Positions 43,536-52,470 of a stretch of DNA of 64,000 nt are shown here, one piece after another. The stretch is from SIG598 sp045580875 (GTDB taxonomy: Bacteria; Bacillota; Clostridia; Oscillospirales; Acutalibacteraceae). Each line of letters begins with the position of its first letter. Within the stretch, counting starts at the first letter, position 1. Location: positions 3,541-67,540 of the forward strand of contig JAZNOP010000001.1 of NCBI GenBank assembly GCA_045580875.1, in the 5' to 3' direction. The translations under genes and the position numbers were made by a program. Under the pieces are notes generated by a model that worked only from the letters and a program-made list of their open reading frames with translations, ran no database searches and was not told the DNA's origin.

Positions 43536-43568
43536 ACAGTCCTGTCGATTCGATGGGACTGTTTTTTT
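43536..43568 (+). terminator. SAM riboswitch terminator
   Basis: ACAGTCC and GGGACTGT arms around a CGATTCG-containing loop, followed by seven T. Confidence 0.87.
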
Positions 43569-43685
43569 GCGCTCTTGAGGGTATCTGAAATGAGCGCGCA
43601 TTTTGGATTCGTAACACATCGCAGCAATTTTTCGCTGCAACAGACAAATACATTTCTCAGCCTGCATTTTGAAAGGAGAACAATT

Positions 43686-44840
43686 ATGGCAAAGAGACTT
43701 TTCACTTCCGAATCTGTTACCGAGGGGCATCCCGACAAGGTCTGCGACCAGATCTCCGACGCTGTCCTCGATGCTATTCTTGCACAGGATCCCACAGCAC
43801 ACGTTGCCTGTGAAACACTCACCACCACCGGCATGGTCACCGTTGTTGGCGAGATCACCACAAGCTGCTATGTTGATATTCCGAAAATCGCAAGAGATGT
43901 TATCTGCGATATCGGCTACACCGGACTTGACGCCTGCTTTGACGGCCGCACCTGCTCTGTCCTTACCGCTATTGACGAACAGTCTCCTGACATCGCTATG
44001 GGCGTTGAGCGTGAAGATATAAATCAGGTTGGCGCCGGTGACCAGGGCATGATGTTCGGTTTTGCCTGCGACGAGACCGAAGAGCTTATGCCCCTTCCCA
44101 TCTCTCTTGCTCACAAGCTTGCACTCCGTCTGACCGCTGTACGCAAGGACGGCACTCTGCCCTATCTGCGTCCCGACGGAAAGACTCAGGTTACCGTTGA
44201 GTATGACGATCACACTCCTGTACGCATCGACACCGTAGTCATCTCCACCCAGCACAGCCCCGACGTTGAGCTCGAGCAGATCAGAGCTGACCTTAAGAAA
44301 TACGTCATTGATCCTGTTCTTCCGGCAGAGCTGGTAGATGATGATATGACCATATACGTCAATCCGACCGGCCGTTTCGTCATCGGTGGTCCTCAGGGAG
44401 ACAGCGGTCTTACCGGACGTAAGATCATAGTTGATACCTACGGCGGATATGCACGTCACGGCGGCGGTGCATTCTCCGGCAAAGACCCCACAAAGGTTGA
44501 CCGTTCTGCTGCTTACGCTGCCCGCTACATTGCAAAGAACGTTGTTGCTGCAGGTATTGCAAAGCGCTGCGAGGTTCAGCTTGCTTATGCTATCGGCGTT
44601 CCCCACCCTGTTTCTGTTCTTGTCGACACCTTCGGCACCGGAGTTTATTCCGAGGAGGCTATTGCCGATGCAGTAAACAAGGTATTCGATATGCGCCCCG
44701 GTGCTATTATCCGCGATCTTGAGCTGCGCCGTCCCATCTACCGTCAGCTGGCTGCATACGGTCACATGGGTCGTGAGGATCTCGGCATAAGCTGGGAGAA
44801 GACCGACAAGGTTGACGAGCTGAAGAAATGCTTCGAATAA
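43686..44840 (+). CDS. metK: S-adenosylmethionine synthetase
   Basis: A 384-residue cytoplasmic enzyme making SAM from methionine and ATP. Signatures are TSESVTEGHPDKVCDQISDA, GAGDQGMMFGFA and GGGAFSGKDPTKVDRSAAY. ATG 43686 follows GAAAGGAGAAC. The frame is open upstream to 43401, but that stretch is the riboswitch, so an N-terminal extension is rejected. Feedback by SAM through the riboswitch is the expected control. Confidence 0.97.
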   Translation: MAKRLFTSESVTEGHPDKVCDQISDAVLDAILAQDPTAHVACETLTTTGMVTVVGEITTSCYVDIPKIARDVICDIGYTGLDACFDGRTCSVLTAIDEQSPDIAMGVEREDINQVGAGDQGMMFGFACDETEELMPLPISLAHKLALRLTAVRKDGTLPYLRPDGKTQVTVEYDDHTPVRIDTVVISTQHSPDVELEQIRADLKKYVIDPVLPAELVDDDMTIYVNPTGRFVIGGPQGDSGLTGRKIIVDTYGGYARHGGGAFSGKDPTKVDRSAAYAARYIAKNVVAAGIAKRCEVQLAYAIGVPHPVSVLVDTFGTGVYSEEAIADAVNKVFDMRPGAIIRDLELRRPIYRQLAAYGHMGREDLGISWEKTDKVDELKKCFE

Positions 44841-44852
44841 TCTGAAACTGAC

Positions 44853-44899
44853 ACACAAGCCTGTCGGTACCGCTTACTGCGGCTCCGACAGGCTTGTTT
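44853..44899 (+). terminator. intrinsic terminator after metK
   Basis: ACAAGCCTGTCGG and CCGACAGGCTTGT arms, followed by TTATT. Confidence 0.85.
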
Positions 44900-44914
44900 A
44901 TTGTAACAGAGGAA

Positions 44915-44957
44915 ATGCCATACCGCTCCGGAATGACCTGCCGGAACGGTATGGCAT
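44915..44957 (-). terminator. terminator of the GH2 gene
   Basis: ATGCCATACCG and CGGTATGGCAT form an eleven-pair stem with an inner CCGG hairpin; the minus strand continues TTTCC. Confidence 0.7.
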
Positions 44958-44981
44958 TAATTATTTTATTACATCAGTATA

Positions 44982-46691
44982 TCAGTCATTGAGGCGTTTG
45001 TTTATCTCTCTTACGCCTTCAATAGGAAGCTTGACAACCTCACGATCGTAGGTGACCATGCCGTTGAGCTCGTCCTCAACGTCGGTCAGCTGAGTATAGA
45101 CGGTAGCGCACAGACCCTTTGCCTTTGCAGGAATTATCTCGGTATCAAACAGCTTCTTGTACGCCTTGAAGAGATCCTCTGGAGTCTCATATTTATTGTA
45201 CAGCGAATCTATCTTCTCGCTGAAGCTGTGATCCTTCTCATAATAATTATAACCGCCGAACTCTGACAGCACAACTGCTCTGCCAAGCTTGTCCTTCTTG
45301 TGCTTATACTTCTTAAAATAGACGTGCAGGCTGCGGATATCGCCAATCTTCTGGTCATACCAGCCGCTCGCATGGTCAATGGTACGGGTGGTATCAAGTG
45401 CGAGTATGCGCCTGACCGCTTCCTCAGCATCAAACTGTCCCCAGCCTTCATTGAACGGAACCCACATGGCTATTGAGGTGCAGTTATAGAGATGGTTTAT
45501 CATTTCCTCAAGCTCGACATAATACTGTGCTCTGCCGGCTGCGTCCTGACGGGCAAACTTACGGTAGCGGTTATCCTTGCCGTGGCTGCCGAGGAATATC
45601 GGAGCAGAGATGGTGAGGAAATCGTACTCGCCGCCGCCGTTTATCATATCCTGCCAGACAAGCATTCCCAGTCTGTCACAGTGATAGTACCAGCGAAGCG
45701 GCTCTATCTTGATATGCTTGCGGAGCATATTGAAGCCCATTTCCTTTGCGAGGGTGATATCGTATATCATTGCCTCATCAGAAGGCGGAGTATAGAGTCC
45801 GTCGCAGTAGTAGCCCTGATCGAGCAGACCGTTGTGGAAATAGGGTTTATTATTGAGGAAAAGGCGCTTTATTCCCTTTTCATCCTTTTCAATGGAGAAC
45901 TTTCTCATGCCGAAATAGCTCTCCACCTTGTCCTCGCCCATTGTGACGGTAAATTCATAGAGATGTGGATTATCGGGGGTCCATGCGATAAAGCCGGGCA
46001 TATCAACCATGATTGCAGTATTTGTTCTGCCGGTTATCACGCGGTCACCGATGCAGACGGTGCAATCGCGGTCAGAATTGGACAGCACCTTGATTTCGAC
46101 CTGCTCTTCGTCATAATCAGGAGTGATACGCAGGGAATCGATATACTCCTTCGGTACGCACTCAAGCCAGACGGTCTGCCAGATTCCGCTCTGTACGGTA
46201 TACCATATACCGCCGCGCTTTATCTTCTGCTTACCGCGTGAATGATACGATGTATCCGAGGTATCCTGCACGCGCACGACAAGGGTATTATCTTCCTCTA
46301 TATAATCAGTGACATCGATGGTAAAGGGAGTGTATCCGCCGACATGGCTGCCGACCAGTACGCCGTTGAGCCATACTTCAGCAATCTGATCAACCGCATC
46401 AAAGTGAAGCAGCACACAACCTTCGAGTGCGCTTGCCGGTATGGTTATCTTACGCTTATACCACAGAAACTCGCCCGGAAGGACCGTCCGGTTTACTCCG
46501 CTCAATTCAGTTTCCGGAGAAAAAGGCACAAGTATAGTTCCGTCCCAGTCATTCGGCTGGACATCACTCTCTGTAATGGCATAATCCCAACAGCCATTCA
46601 GGTTCATATAGCCTTCACGCTTCATCTGCGGTCTGGGATACTCCTGCAGTATATTTTCAGCATCGAGTTCAGAGCCCCACTTGGTTTTCAT
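44982..46691 (-). CDS. glycoside hydrolase family 2 (beta-galactosidase/glucuronidase-like)
   Basis: A 569-residue enzyme without signal peptide, thus probably cytoplasmic. An N-terminal sugar-binding jelly roll (NLNGCWDYAI, YKRKITIPASAL, HFDAVDQIAEVWLNGVLVGSH) precedes an Ig-like region and a TIM barrel. The acid/base Glu is in WVPFNEGWGQFD and the nucleophile Glu in VLSEFGGY. It is shorter than LacZ and nearer to GH2 subgroups acting on small glycosides; the sugar cannot be named. ATG 46691 follows GGAGGAAAG. The gene has its own promoter and terminator and no sugar transporter beside it. Confidence 0.9.
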   Translation of the reverse strand: MKTKWGSELDAENILQEYPRPQMKREGYMNLNGCWDYAITESDVQPNDWDGTILVPFSPETELSGVNRTVLPGEFLWYKRKITIPASALEGCVLLHFDAVDQIAEVWLNGVLVGSHVGGYTPFTIDVTDYIEEDNTLVVRVQDTSDTSYHSRGKQKIKRGGIWYTVQSGIWQTVWLECVPKEYIDSLRITPDYDEEQVEIKVLSNSDRDCTVCIGDRVITGRTNTAIMVDMPGFIAWTPDNPHLYEFTVTMGEDKVESYFGMRKFSIEKDEKGIKRLFLNNKPYFHNGLLDQGYYCDGLYTPPSDEAMIYDITLAKEMGFNMLRKHIKIEPLRWYYHCDRLGMLVWQDMINGGGEYDFLTISAPIFLGSHGKDNRYRKFARQDAAGRAQYYVELEEMINHLYNCTSIAMWVPFNEGWGQFDAEEAVRRILALDTTRTIDHASGWYDQKIGDIRSLHVYFKKYKHKKDKLGRAVVLSEFGGYNYYEKDHSFSEKIDSLYNKYETPEDLFKAYKKLFDTEIIPAKAKGLCATVYTQLTDVEDELNGMVTYDREVVKLPIEGVREINKRLND

Positions 46692-46759
46692 GGTACTTTC
46701 CTCCAATGAAAAATATGATCACCGGCACTCTTTCCGGCGAAAATTCTTACACTCAGTAT

Positions 46760-46788
46760 ATTGTACATCATTATTGCGTTTTTTTCAA
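46760..46788 (-). promoter_or_regulatory. GH2 gene promoter
   Basis: Minus-strand TTGAAA (46783-46788) and TACAAT (46760-46765) with a 17-base spacer. Confidence 0.75.
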
Positions 46789-46847
46789 GGAGAACTGTGT
46801 GTTTTTACAAAAATGAAAAATAATTATGGAATTACAGTAAATGTGAA

Positions 46848-46874
46848 AAAGACCCTGTCGTAATGACAGGGTCC
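46848..46874 (-). terminator. terminator of the nucleotidyltransferase gene
   Basis: On the minus strand GACCCTGTC-ATTAC-GACAGGGTC is followed by TTTTTC. It is nearly identical to the terminator at 47637-47661, with a compensated C-G to T-A pair change. Confidence 0.85.
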
Positions 46875-46948
46875 TGAACGCAGCTATCAGATATCATGCT
46901 GACCTTCATTGACAGGCGCTGGGGATAATCAGAATGTGAAATAGATTA

Positions 46949-47614
46949 TCAGACAGACTTCAACGTTTCCTGACACCATGTAAAGAGCAGCTCGAAGCTA
47001 TCTGAAAAATCGTGCGTAATTCCGCTGTTAAGCTCAATGGAACGCTTCATAACGGCATAATTTTTTCCTTCCAGTAACGGCAGCAGCTCGGCCTTCGTTG
47101 CTGCATATCTACCATGCATCAGATAACACAGATTCTGGAGAATAAAGAATACACCTTTATAAGTGCCTGCCAGCTGTGCTATGTCTTTGTTTGATTCGGC
47201 ATGAATATATCTATGACAAATCTCATGATACATATTATTGATGCTCACTTTGATAAAATTGCGGATATCATTCTCCGTGTACTCTGGAACAAGCTTGCTC
47301 AACACACCGTAATAATCCTTTGTTCCATTCAATACGTGCCATATTTCGAGAGGATTCCAGTTTGCAATATCTGATTTGCTGCATATAAAACCGCACGATT
47401 TATCAGAATACTCCATGGAGCGAATTATGGCGCGATAGCTGTTCAGATCGGACACCGAAAGCTCATCGATGACGACCATAATATCAATATCGCTACTGTC
47501 GGTTGCCTCTGCTCGAAGATAGCTTCCCTGCAGACCAACATACAGAAGTCTTGAATCAAATTTACTCCTGAGCTGATCAATCAGCTGAGAAATATAACAT
47601 TCAATATTAATCAT
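46949..47614 (-). CDS. nucleotidyltransferase-domain protein (MNT/aminoglycoside-type fold)
   Basis: A 221-residue protein. The nucleotidyltransferase motif GSYLRAEATDSSDIDIMVVID (GSxxR...SDxD, about residues 30-50, quoted in parts) gives the metal-binding aspartates. The rest is helical, as in KNTase-like enzymes and some toxin-antitoxin nucleotidyltransferases, but no HEPN partner is adjacent. The substrate is unknown. The ATG follows AAGGAGG. It sits just outside the left end of the integrated element, and its terminator resembles that of the neighbouring tRNA-Leu. Confidence 0.85.
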   Translation of the reverse strand: MINIECYISQLIDQLRSKFDSRLLYVGLQGSYLRAEATDSSDIDIMVVIDELSVSDLNSYRAIIRSMEYSDKSCGFICSKSDIANWNPLEIWHVLNGTKDYYGVLSKLVPEYTENDIRNFIKVSINNMYHEICHRYIHAESNKDIAQLAGTYKGVFFILQNLCYLMHGRYAATKAELLPLLEGKNYAVMKRSIELNSGITHDFSDSFELLFTWCQETLKSV

Positions 47615-47636
47615 AATACCTCCTTGAGAAAGAAAA

Positions 47637-47661
47637 AAGACCTTGTCGTAATGACAAGGTC
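47637..47661 (-). terminator. original tRNA-Leu terminator, now at the left edge of the element
   Basis: Minus strand: GACCTTGTC-ATTAC-GACAAGGTC followed by TTTTTTC. It directly follows the CCA-end copy in attL, so before insertion it would have closed the tRNA-Leu transcript. Confidence 0.75.
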
Positions 47662-47662
47662 T

Positions 47663-47689
47663 TGGTGCGAGTGACGAGACTTGAACTCG
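47663..47689 (-). repeat. attL: duplicated 3' end of tRNA-Leu
   Basis: Twenty-seven bases, from TGGTGCGAGTGACG to TTGAACTCG, identical to 59669-59695. On the minus strand this is the T-arm, acceptor strand and CCA of tRNA-Leu. The next base differs (A here, T at the right). Confidence 0.93.
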
Positions 47690-47806
47690 AAAAGGTTCGG
47701 TTTATCGTTTCTCGCTCTTTTTAATTTTACGGCTTATTTGTGCGATTTATTGCGGTTATCCATTCATTATTTTACGACCTGATAAACCCTTTTTCAAACA
47801 AAACAA

Positions 47807-47825
47807 ACCCCAAATAAACCCCAAA
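47807..47825 (+). repeat. candidate integrase arm-type site, left
   Basis: ACCCCAAATAAACCCCAAA, two copies of an ACCCCAAA-like word. The counterpart at 59583-59601 matches 17 of 19 bases in the same orientation. In the excised circle the two would flank the attP core. Confidence 0.5.
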
Positions 47826-47838
47826 AAATAGACCTTGT

Positions 47839-49035
47839 TCATTCAATTTGACTTGAGTAAAGAATATCGCCCAGAGCGGCGGCAGCCTTTGCCTGACTCT
47901 CCTTGTATTCGTGAGTGTATATATTGAGCGTTGTCGTTGTATTTGAGTGTCCTAAAGCCGCCGAGACTGTGCGAACGTCAACGTTTGAGTTTATCAGCAA
48001 TGATGCATTTGTATGCCGGAAACCGTGGATATTAACATATCGTTGCCCTGTTCGCTCGCAAAACCGTTTCAACCAAGTTGCTGGCGTGTTCGGGTGCATC
48101 GGTGAACCGTCCCATTTGGTGAACAGCCTGCCGCAGTCGTGCCACTGATCACCCATATCAGAGCGTTGTTTGTCTTGCCATTGCTTGTATTGTGCCAACA
48201 AGTCAAATACATTCCGTGACAACTTCAGCACTCTATTTGAACCGTCTGTCTTTGTGGTATCGGTAAAGATCCCCTTTTCAGGCGTGTACAAGCTGTTGCG
48301 CTCAATATGAATGATATAATTTGCAAAGTCTATATCACGCCATTCAAGCCCTAACAATTCGGCTCGTCGCGCACCACTCGAAAAAGCAAGATTAAAAAAC
48401 ACCTGATATTGCAGCGGCTCATTCTGCAGGAGCTGAAGAAAACGCTGTGCCTCTTCTCTTGTGTAATATTTATGCTCCGGCTTCTTTAGTGACGGCAACG
48501 TAACACCATCGCAAGGATTGTTCGAGCGTATCCCCAGACTGCGAGCATATTTGAATACACCGGACACAAAAGACAGATATCCCCTTATGGTTTTTGGCGA
48601 AAGCCCCTCCGGAGCGTTATCTGGATTACGTTTCTGCTTCACACCCTTTTCACCGAGATTATTGATAAATAACTGTATATCGTGAGTGCTTATTCTGTCA
48701 ATGCGTTTACTGCCCAATGCCTTGTATGTTCTGTCAGCATAAGACCGATACCGCTGCATTGTTCGTGCTTTTAATTCGCCTTGCAGTTCAAGAGTGCGCA
48801 GCCATTCATCTGCGAGAGCTTGAAATTTAACGCTGCTCGGTGCTGCATATTCGCCGCTCTTCACGCCCTCTTCAAATAGTGTCGCTTGTCGGTTGAGCTC
48901 TTTCTCTATCTGTCGAGTGGTCATATTCTGCGGCGGCTTCCAAGTCATACGCTTGCGCTGCTGTGAGCCGTCGGCATTATAACCGACACTTACAGTTATT
49001 CTGTACGAATCGCCACGCTTTTCAATCGTTGCCAT
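47839..49035 (-). CDS. int: tyrosine-recombinase integrase
   Basis: A 398-residue site-specific recombinase. An N-terminal arm-binding region (MATIEKRGDSYRITVSVGY), a SAM-like core-binding domain (about 65-165) and a catalytic domain are visible. Catalytic residues are Arg in SSGARRAELLG, His337 and Arg340 in HGFRHTN, His363 in LGHSN and Tyr373 in NIYTH. The gene lies about 150 bases inside attL and reads toward it, the usual tRNA-integrating arrangement. The ATG follows GGGGGAAGA. Confidence 0.95.
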   Translation of the reverse strand: MATIEKRGDSYRITVSVGYNADGSQQRKRMTWKPPQNMTTRQIEKELNRQATLFEEGVKSGEYAAPSSVKFQALADEWLRTLELQGELKARTMQRYRSYADRTYKALGSKRIDRISTHDIQLFINNLGEKGVKQKRNPDNAPEGLSPKTIRGYLSFVSGVFKYARSLGIRSNNPCDGVTLPSLKKPEHKYYTREEAQRFLQLLQNEPLQYQVFFNLAFSSGARRAELLGLEWRDIDFANYIIHIERNSLYTPEKGIFTDTTKTDGSNRVLKLSRNVFDLLAQYKQWQDKQRSDMGDQWHDCGRLFTKWDGSPMHPNTPATWLKRFCERTGQRYVNIHGFRHTNASLLINSNVDVRTVSAALGHSNTTTTLNIYTHEYKESQAKAAAALGDILYSSQIE

Positions 49036-49113
49036 ATTCTTCCCCCTTTGTCGTGGTCAAACAATCTGGTAGCTGTCACCTCGTTTAGTGATTGTTGGCA
49101 TTTGGAATACCTC

Positions 49114-49875
49114 TTAAAACGGTAAATCGTCGTTATTTTCGCCATCATCTAAAGACTCGTAGTGTTTCGCATCCATTTCCGCTACATACTTCAAGTAATC
49201 TGGTTCGCAATCAGAAAGCACATCCGATAAAATGGATTTGAATTCCTCTACTATCTTGTATTTAAGAAAAGCTGTATATTCAATAGGATCTATAGCTCTC
49301 CAGCCAACCCTCTCGGCTATTGAGAAATATGAGCTTGTAAGAAAGTAAGGAGATTCCTCGTCGTCTTCGTGCTCCAACCCGATTTTTAACAACTCAACTG
49401 TTTTCATGTATTTATCAGATCTTGCGTGTTTCATATGGTATCTCAATTCGCCTATGGTTGAAAGAAGTCCACCATATCTATATCCCATATTGGTTAAAAG
49501 AAGTTCAAGTACATCAAGTTGGGATGTGGTGCCGAATCTTTCACCAAATTTCTCATCTAATTCGTCGACTGGTTTGTGGTCTTTAAGTTTTCGTAAACCC
49601 TCAATGTAAAATATTGAGCTTTCAGATAAGCCTAATTTCTTTACAGCATCGTAATATTCCGCAGAACGTGAATCACTCAACCCTATCAAATAATCGCTGG
49701 TAACACCAAAATATCGGGCTATTCTTGACAGCACTTCGATATCCGGCGAGCGATCGCCGCTCAAATAATAGCCTACTGTGGCTCTTGAAACACCTATTGC
49801 GTCGGCTATCTCCTGTTGTGTTTTATCACCGCACAGCTCGGTAAATCTCTTTGCAAATGTTGCCTTTGCATCCAT
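49114..49875 (-). CDS. CI-like XRE repressor of the element
   Basis: A 253-residue protein. Residues about 8-66 are an XRE helix-turn-helix (DKTQQEIADAIGVSRATVGYYLSGDRSP, partly quoted, then VLSRIARYFGVTSDYLIGL). The remaining 190 residues are helical and contain no S24 peptidase motif, so induction by RecA-style self-cleavage is not expected. It diverges from the replication genes across a promoter-operator region. This is the position of the master repressor (Stl-like) in satellites. The ATG follows CGGAGGTAAT. Confidence 0.9.
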   Translation of the reverse strand: MDAKATFAKRFTELCGDKTQQEIADAIGVSRATVGYYLSGDRSPDIEVLSRIARYFGVTSDYLIGLSDSRSAEYYDAVKKLGLSESSIFYIEGLRKLKDHKPVDELDEKFGERFGTTSQLDVLELLLTNMGYRYGGLLSTIGELRYHMKHARSDKYMKTVELLKIGLEHEDDEESPYFLTSSYFSIAERVGWRAIDPIEYTAFLKYKIVEEFKSILSDVLSDCEPDYLKYVAEMDAKHYESLDDGENNDDLPF

Positions 49876-49899
49876 TATATTACCTCCGTGTTAATAATC

Positions 49900-49985
49900 G
49901 TCGCAAGCATACTATAAATGCGACAAATGTGTTGACTTTCACTTTCGTTGCAAGTATAATCAAATTGTACACTACTGTTGCGCAA
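49900..49985 (+). promoter_or_regulatory. divergent promoter-operator region of the element
   Basis: Rightward promoter: TTGACT (49932-49937), 17-base spacer, TATAAT (49955-49960). Candidate operators: GTCGCA (49900-49905) inverted to TGCGAC (49919-49924), which spans a minus-strand TATAGT, and TTGCGCAA (49978-49985), with the related word GTTGCAAG inside the rightward spacer. This fits a lysogeny-type switch. Confidence 0.75.
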
Positions 49986-50019
49986 TAGTCAATAACAAAA
50001 GAAAGAGAGGAACAGAATA

Positions 50020-50205
50020 ATGTGTAAGCCAAATAATGATATAAGGCTGCTTGCCGCTGGTAAAGGCGTACGCTTATGGCAAATAGCGAAAGAACTTCAT
50101 ATCTCCGAGACGTGGTTTATTCGTATTATGCGTGATGAATTGCCTGACGAGAAAAAACAGCAGATCATTCAGATCATCAACGACCTTGCACAGGAGGTAC
50201 AATAA
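50020..50205 (+). CDS. small HTH protein (Cro/Str-like)
   Basis: A 61-residue protein with a helix-turn-helix-like stretch (GVRLWQIAKELHISETWFIRIMR, partly quoted). It is the first gene of the rightward early transcript, opposite the repressor, where Cro or Str-type proteins lie. The ATG follows AAAGAGAGGAACAG. Its stop overlaps the next start (TAATG). The exact function is unproven. Confidence 0.7.
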   Translation: MCKPNNDIRLLAAGKGVRLWQIAKELHISETWFIRIMRDELPDEKKQQIIQIINDLAQEVQ

Positions 50206-50438
50206 TGCCAAACACAATGCTTAATTCTGCGAACCTTGCCGCTCGATACCTGACCGACCACCCTGACAGCACACTCACGAAGCATGCAATATGCTGTCTG
50301 CTTCGTCGTGGCTGCGTTCCTTGCGTTCACGCTGGCAACCGCCGCTTTTATTCATATGAGCGATTTCTTGCGTTCCTCGAAGACGGTAACGAGCCGCAGG
50401 CCTGCAACGATTACGGCACTATTCGCCGTATAGATTGA
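50205..50438 (+). CDS. excisionase-like winged-helix protein
   Basis: A 77-residue protein whose end HAGNRRFYSYERFLAFLEDG resembles the wing and last helix of MerR/Xis-type DNA-binding proteins, preceded by LTKHAICCLLRRGCVPC as a helix-turn-helix. Position after the cro-like gene in an integrase-encoding element favours an excisionase or recombination directionality role. The start codon overlaps the upstream stop by one base. The assignment is by motif and context only. Confidence 0.6.
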   Translation: MPNTMLNSANLAARYLTDHPDSTLTKHAICCLLRRGCVPCVHAGNRRFYSYERFLAFLEDGNEPQACNDYGTIRRID

Positions 50439-50481
50439 GGTGAGTGCATACGGTAAAGGATATTAAAAAGGAGGTGCAGCC

Positions 50482-52446
50482 GTGCGAGATTTCAATGAAC
50501 TGCTTGCACTGTTTGACGGTGTAAAAAGGGTCAATCCAACACAGTATACCGCAATGTGTCCGGTTTGCGGCAAAGCAAATCATTTGTACATAACCGCACC
50601 GGCTGCAATGGATAAAGGCGGTATTGGCTCACTACTGTACTGTCAAAAGTGCGGAGCAAAGGCACCGGATATACTTGCAGCGGTCGGCAAGCCTGCAAAC
50701 TTTGCCTATATTGAAGAACAGAAAGCACCACTGCAGAAACCAAAGGCAACAAAAGACACCGCTATTGATTCACGTCAACACGTCTATCTCAACGCAAACG
50801 GCTCTATCTTTGGCAGAAAGACAATTTATATTCAGCCGAACGGAGACAAGGAGCCGATTTACTGGGAGCGATATGAGGACGGCAAATATAGCCGTGGTCT
50901 CAATCGAGCGGAAGCGCCGTTATATAACTTACCAAACATCAACAATGCTCGAAATCCTCTTTTCTTTGTCGAGGGCGAAAAGGACGTTGAAACACTCACC
51001 CGAATGGGCTTGACTGCAACCAGCACGCCGAACGGCGGCGGTCAGACGAAATGGCCACAGCAATTTAATGAACCTTGCGCAGATCGGGAAATAGTTGTAT
51101 TGACCGACAATGACAAAACCGGCAGCGATTACGGCGAATTTATTGCAAGCCACACGATTGATATAGCTGTATCAGTTCGCATTATTCCGGCAACTGCTAT
51201 CTATCGAAAAGCTGGGCACAAGTGGGACATTTCGGACATCGCCGCGCAGTTTGGTGACAATAAAGCCAAGCAGATGCTGCTTGATGCACTTGAGTTTGCG
51301 GAATACTACAAGAAGCCAACAAAGGTACTACGACATACAGCAAAATCAGCTGATGAATTTGGCGAGGCTAAATTTTCTTTTGCGTGGTATCCATACATTC
51401 CAAAGGGCGATTATACAGTAATGATGGCGGACGGCGGCACAGGCAAAACAATGCTATGCTGCGGTATCGCTGCGGAAATAAGCAAAGGCGGCAGCGGTCT
51501 GCCAGGCGAGCGGCTTAACTCAACCAGACGAGCACCCCAAAATGTATTGATTATATCGGCAGAAGACACCGGCGAAATGCTGAAAAGCCGCTTAAAAGCC
51601 AGCGGAGCAGACTTGTCAAAGGTATATATTATTGACTGCTGTGATTCTGTTGGAATGAATTTTACAACAGATATTGAAGAATTTGAGGAAACAATAAAAG
51701 CTTATTCGCCGGAGCTGGTAATAATTGACCCGTGGCACGCTTACGTTGGCGACACTATAGATGTCAATCGTGTCAATGTAATGCGTCCGGTGCTTCAAAA
51801 GCTGTCTATTCTTGCGAAGAACTGCAACTGCGGTCTGCTTCTTATCTCTCACGTAAACAAACGATCACAGGGCGAAAACGCAAACCACGCAGCAACCGGC
51901 AGTACAGACTTTATCAATGCCGCTCGTTCTGCGATGCGTGTTATATTCAGCGGCGATGAATCAGAAAGTAATTTGCGTATCGTTGTACACACAAAATCAA
52001 ACTATGCAGAGGCAGGGCAGTCGGTCAAGTTTCGCATAACACGTGAGGGTGGTGTACAGTGGGCAGGCTTCAGCGACATCACACGCCAGACGCTGGAGGA
52101 AGCCGCTCGACAGAGAAAGAAGCCTGATGAGCTTATTGCGTTGCGTGACTACCAGAGCGAAATTGATGCCGCTCTGATTGAGGCAATAAAGGAACACGCC
52201 AAAGAGGGCGAAACAGTCAACATCAGTTATGATCAGATGAAAGATGAGCACGGTGCGACTATATTTGGAGCAGGACAACAATACAAGCGAACACTTGATG
52301 CAATCGCCCCTCGGCTCGATAACTATGGAATAACATTGATTACAGGTAGGCGAGTTAAGTATAAAGGTAACGCTACAAATGGTTTTTCTATCATCTGCAA
52401 TGGTTCTATCAACGAGCCCCCACAACTTATGGTTGATGGTTTTTAG
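50482..52446 (+). CDS. primase-helicase (zinc ribbon, TOPRIM, RecA-like AAA)
   Basis: A 654-residue replication protein. A zinc ribbon (CPVCGK at residue 26 and CQKCG near 54) is followed by a TOPRIM domain (FFVEGEKDVETL, VVLTDNDKTG, about 150-260) and a RepA/AAA_25 domain (about 290-500). The AAA domain has Walker A MADGGTGKTMLCC, Walker B ELVIIDPWHAYV and LLISHVNKR. The C-terminal region may be a winged helix. Such proteins start replication of satellites and plasmids. GTG 50482 follows AAGGAGGTGCAG. An iteron-like cluster lies directly downstream. Confidence 0.92.
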   Translation: MRDFNELLALFDGVKRVNPTQYTAMCPVCGKANHLYITAPAAMDKGGIGSLLYCQKCGAKAPDILAAVGKPANFAYIEEQKAPLQKPKATKDTAIDSRQHVYLNANGSIFGRKTIYIQPNGDKEPIYWERYEDGKYSRGLNRAEAPLYNLPNINNARNPLFFVEGEKDVETLTRMGLTATSTPNGGGQTKWPQQFNEPCADREIVVLTDNDKTGSDYGEFIASHTIDIAVSVRIIPATAIYRKAGHKWDISDIAAQFGDNKAKQMLLDALEFAEYYKKPTKVLRHTAKSADEFGEAKFSFAWYPYIPKGDYTVMMADGGTGKTMLCCGIAAEISKGGSGLPGERLNSTRRAPQNVLIISAEDTGEMLKSRLKASGADLSKVYIIDCCDSVGMNFTTDIEEFEETIKAYSPELVIIDPWHAYVGDTIDVNRVNVMRPVLQKLSILAKNCNCGLLLISHVNKRSQGENANHAATGSTDFINAARSAMRVIFSGDESESNLRIVVHTKSNYAEAGQSVKFRITREGGVQWAGFSDITRQTLEEAARQRKKPDELIALRDYQSEIDAALIEAIKEHAKEGETVNISYDQMKDEHGATIFGAGQQYKRTLDAIAPRLDNYGITLITGRRVKYKGNATNGFSIICNGSINEPPQLMVDGF

Positions 52447-52470
52447 ATTGTTTTCTATGGATATATTTCA

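Noticed and set aside
43401..43685. N-terminal extension of metK
   Set aside because: The open frame upstream is the promoter and SAM riboswitch; a strong ribosome site precedes ATG 43686 and the protein matches normal MetK length from there.
42301..44858. Long antisense frames over the GGDEF-EAL and metK genes
   Set aside because: They oppose unmistakable genes and would run through the SAM riboswitch.
46848..47661. The two near-identical GACC(C/T)TGTC...hairpins as ends of a mobile element
   Set aside because: Both are T-tailed terminators on the minus strand, one for the nucleotidyltransferase gene and one for the former tRNA-Leu; they are not followed by target duplications.
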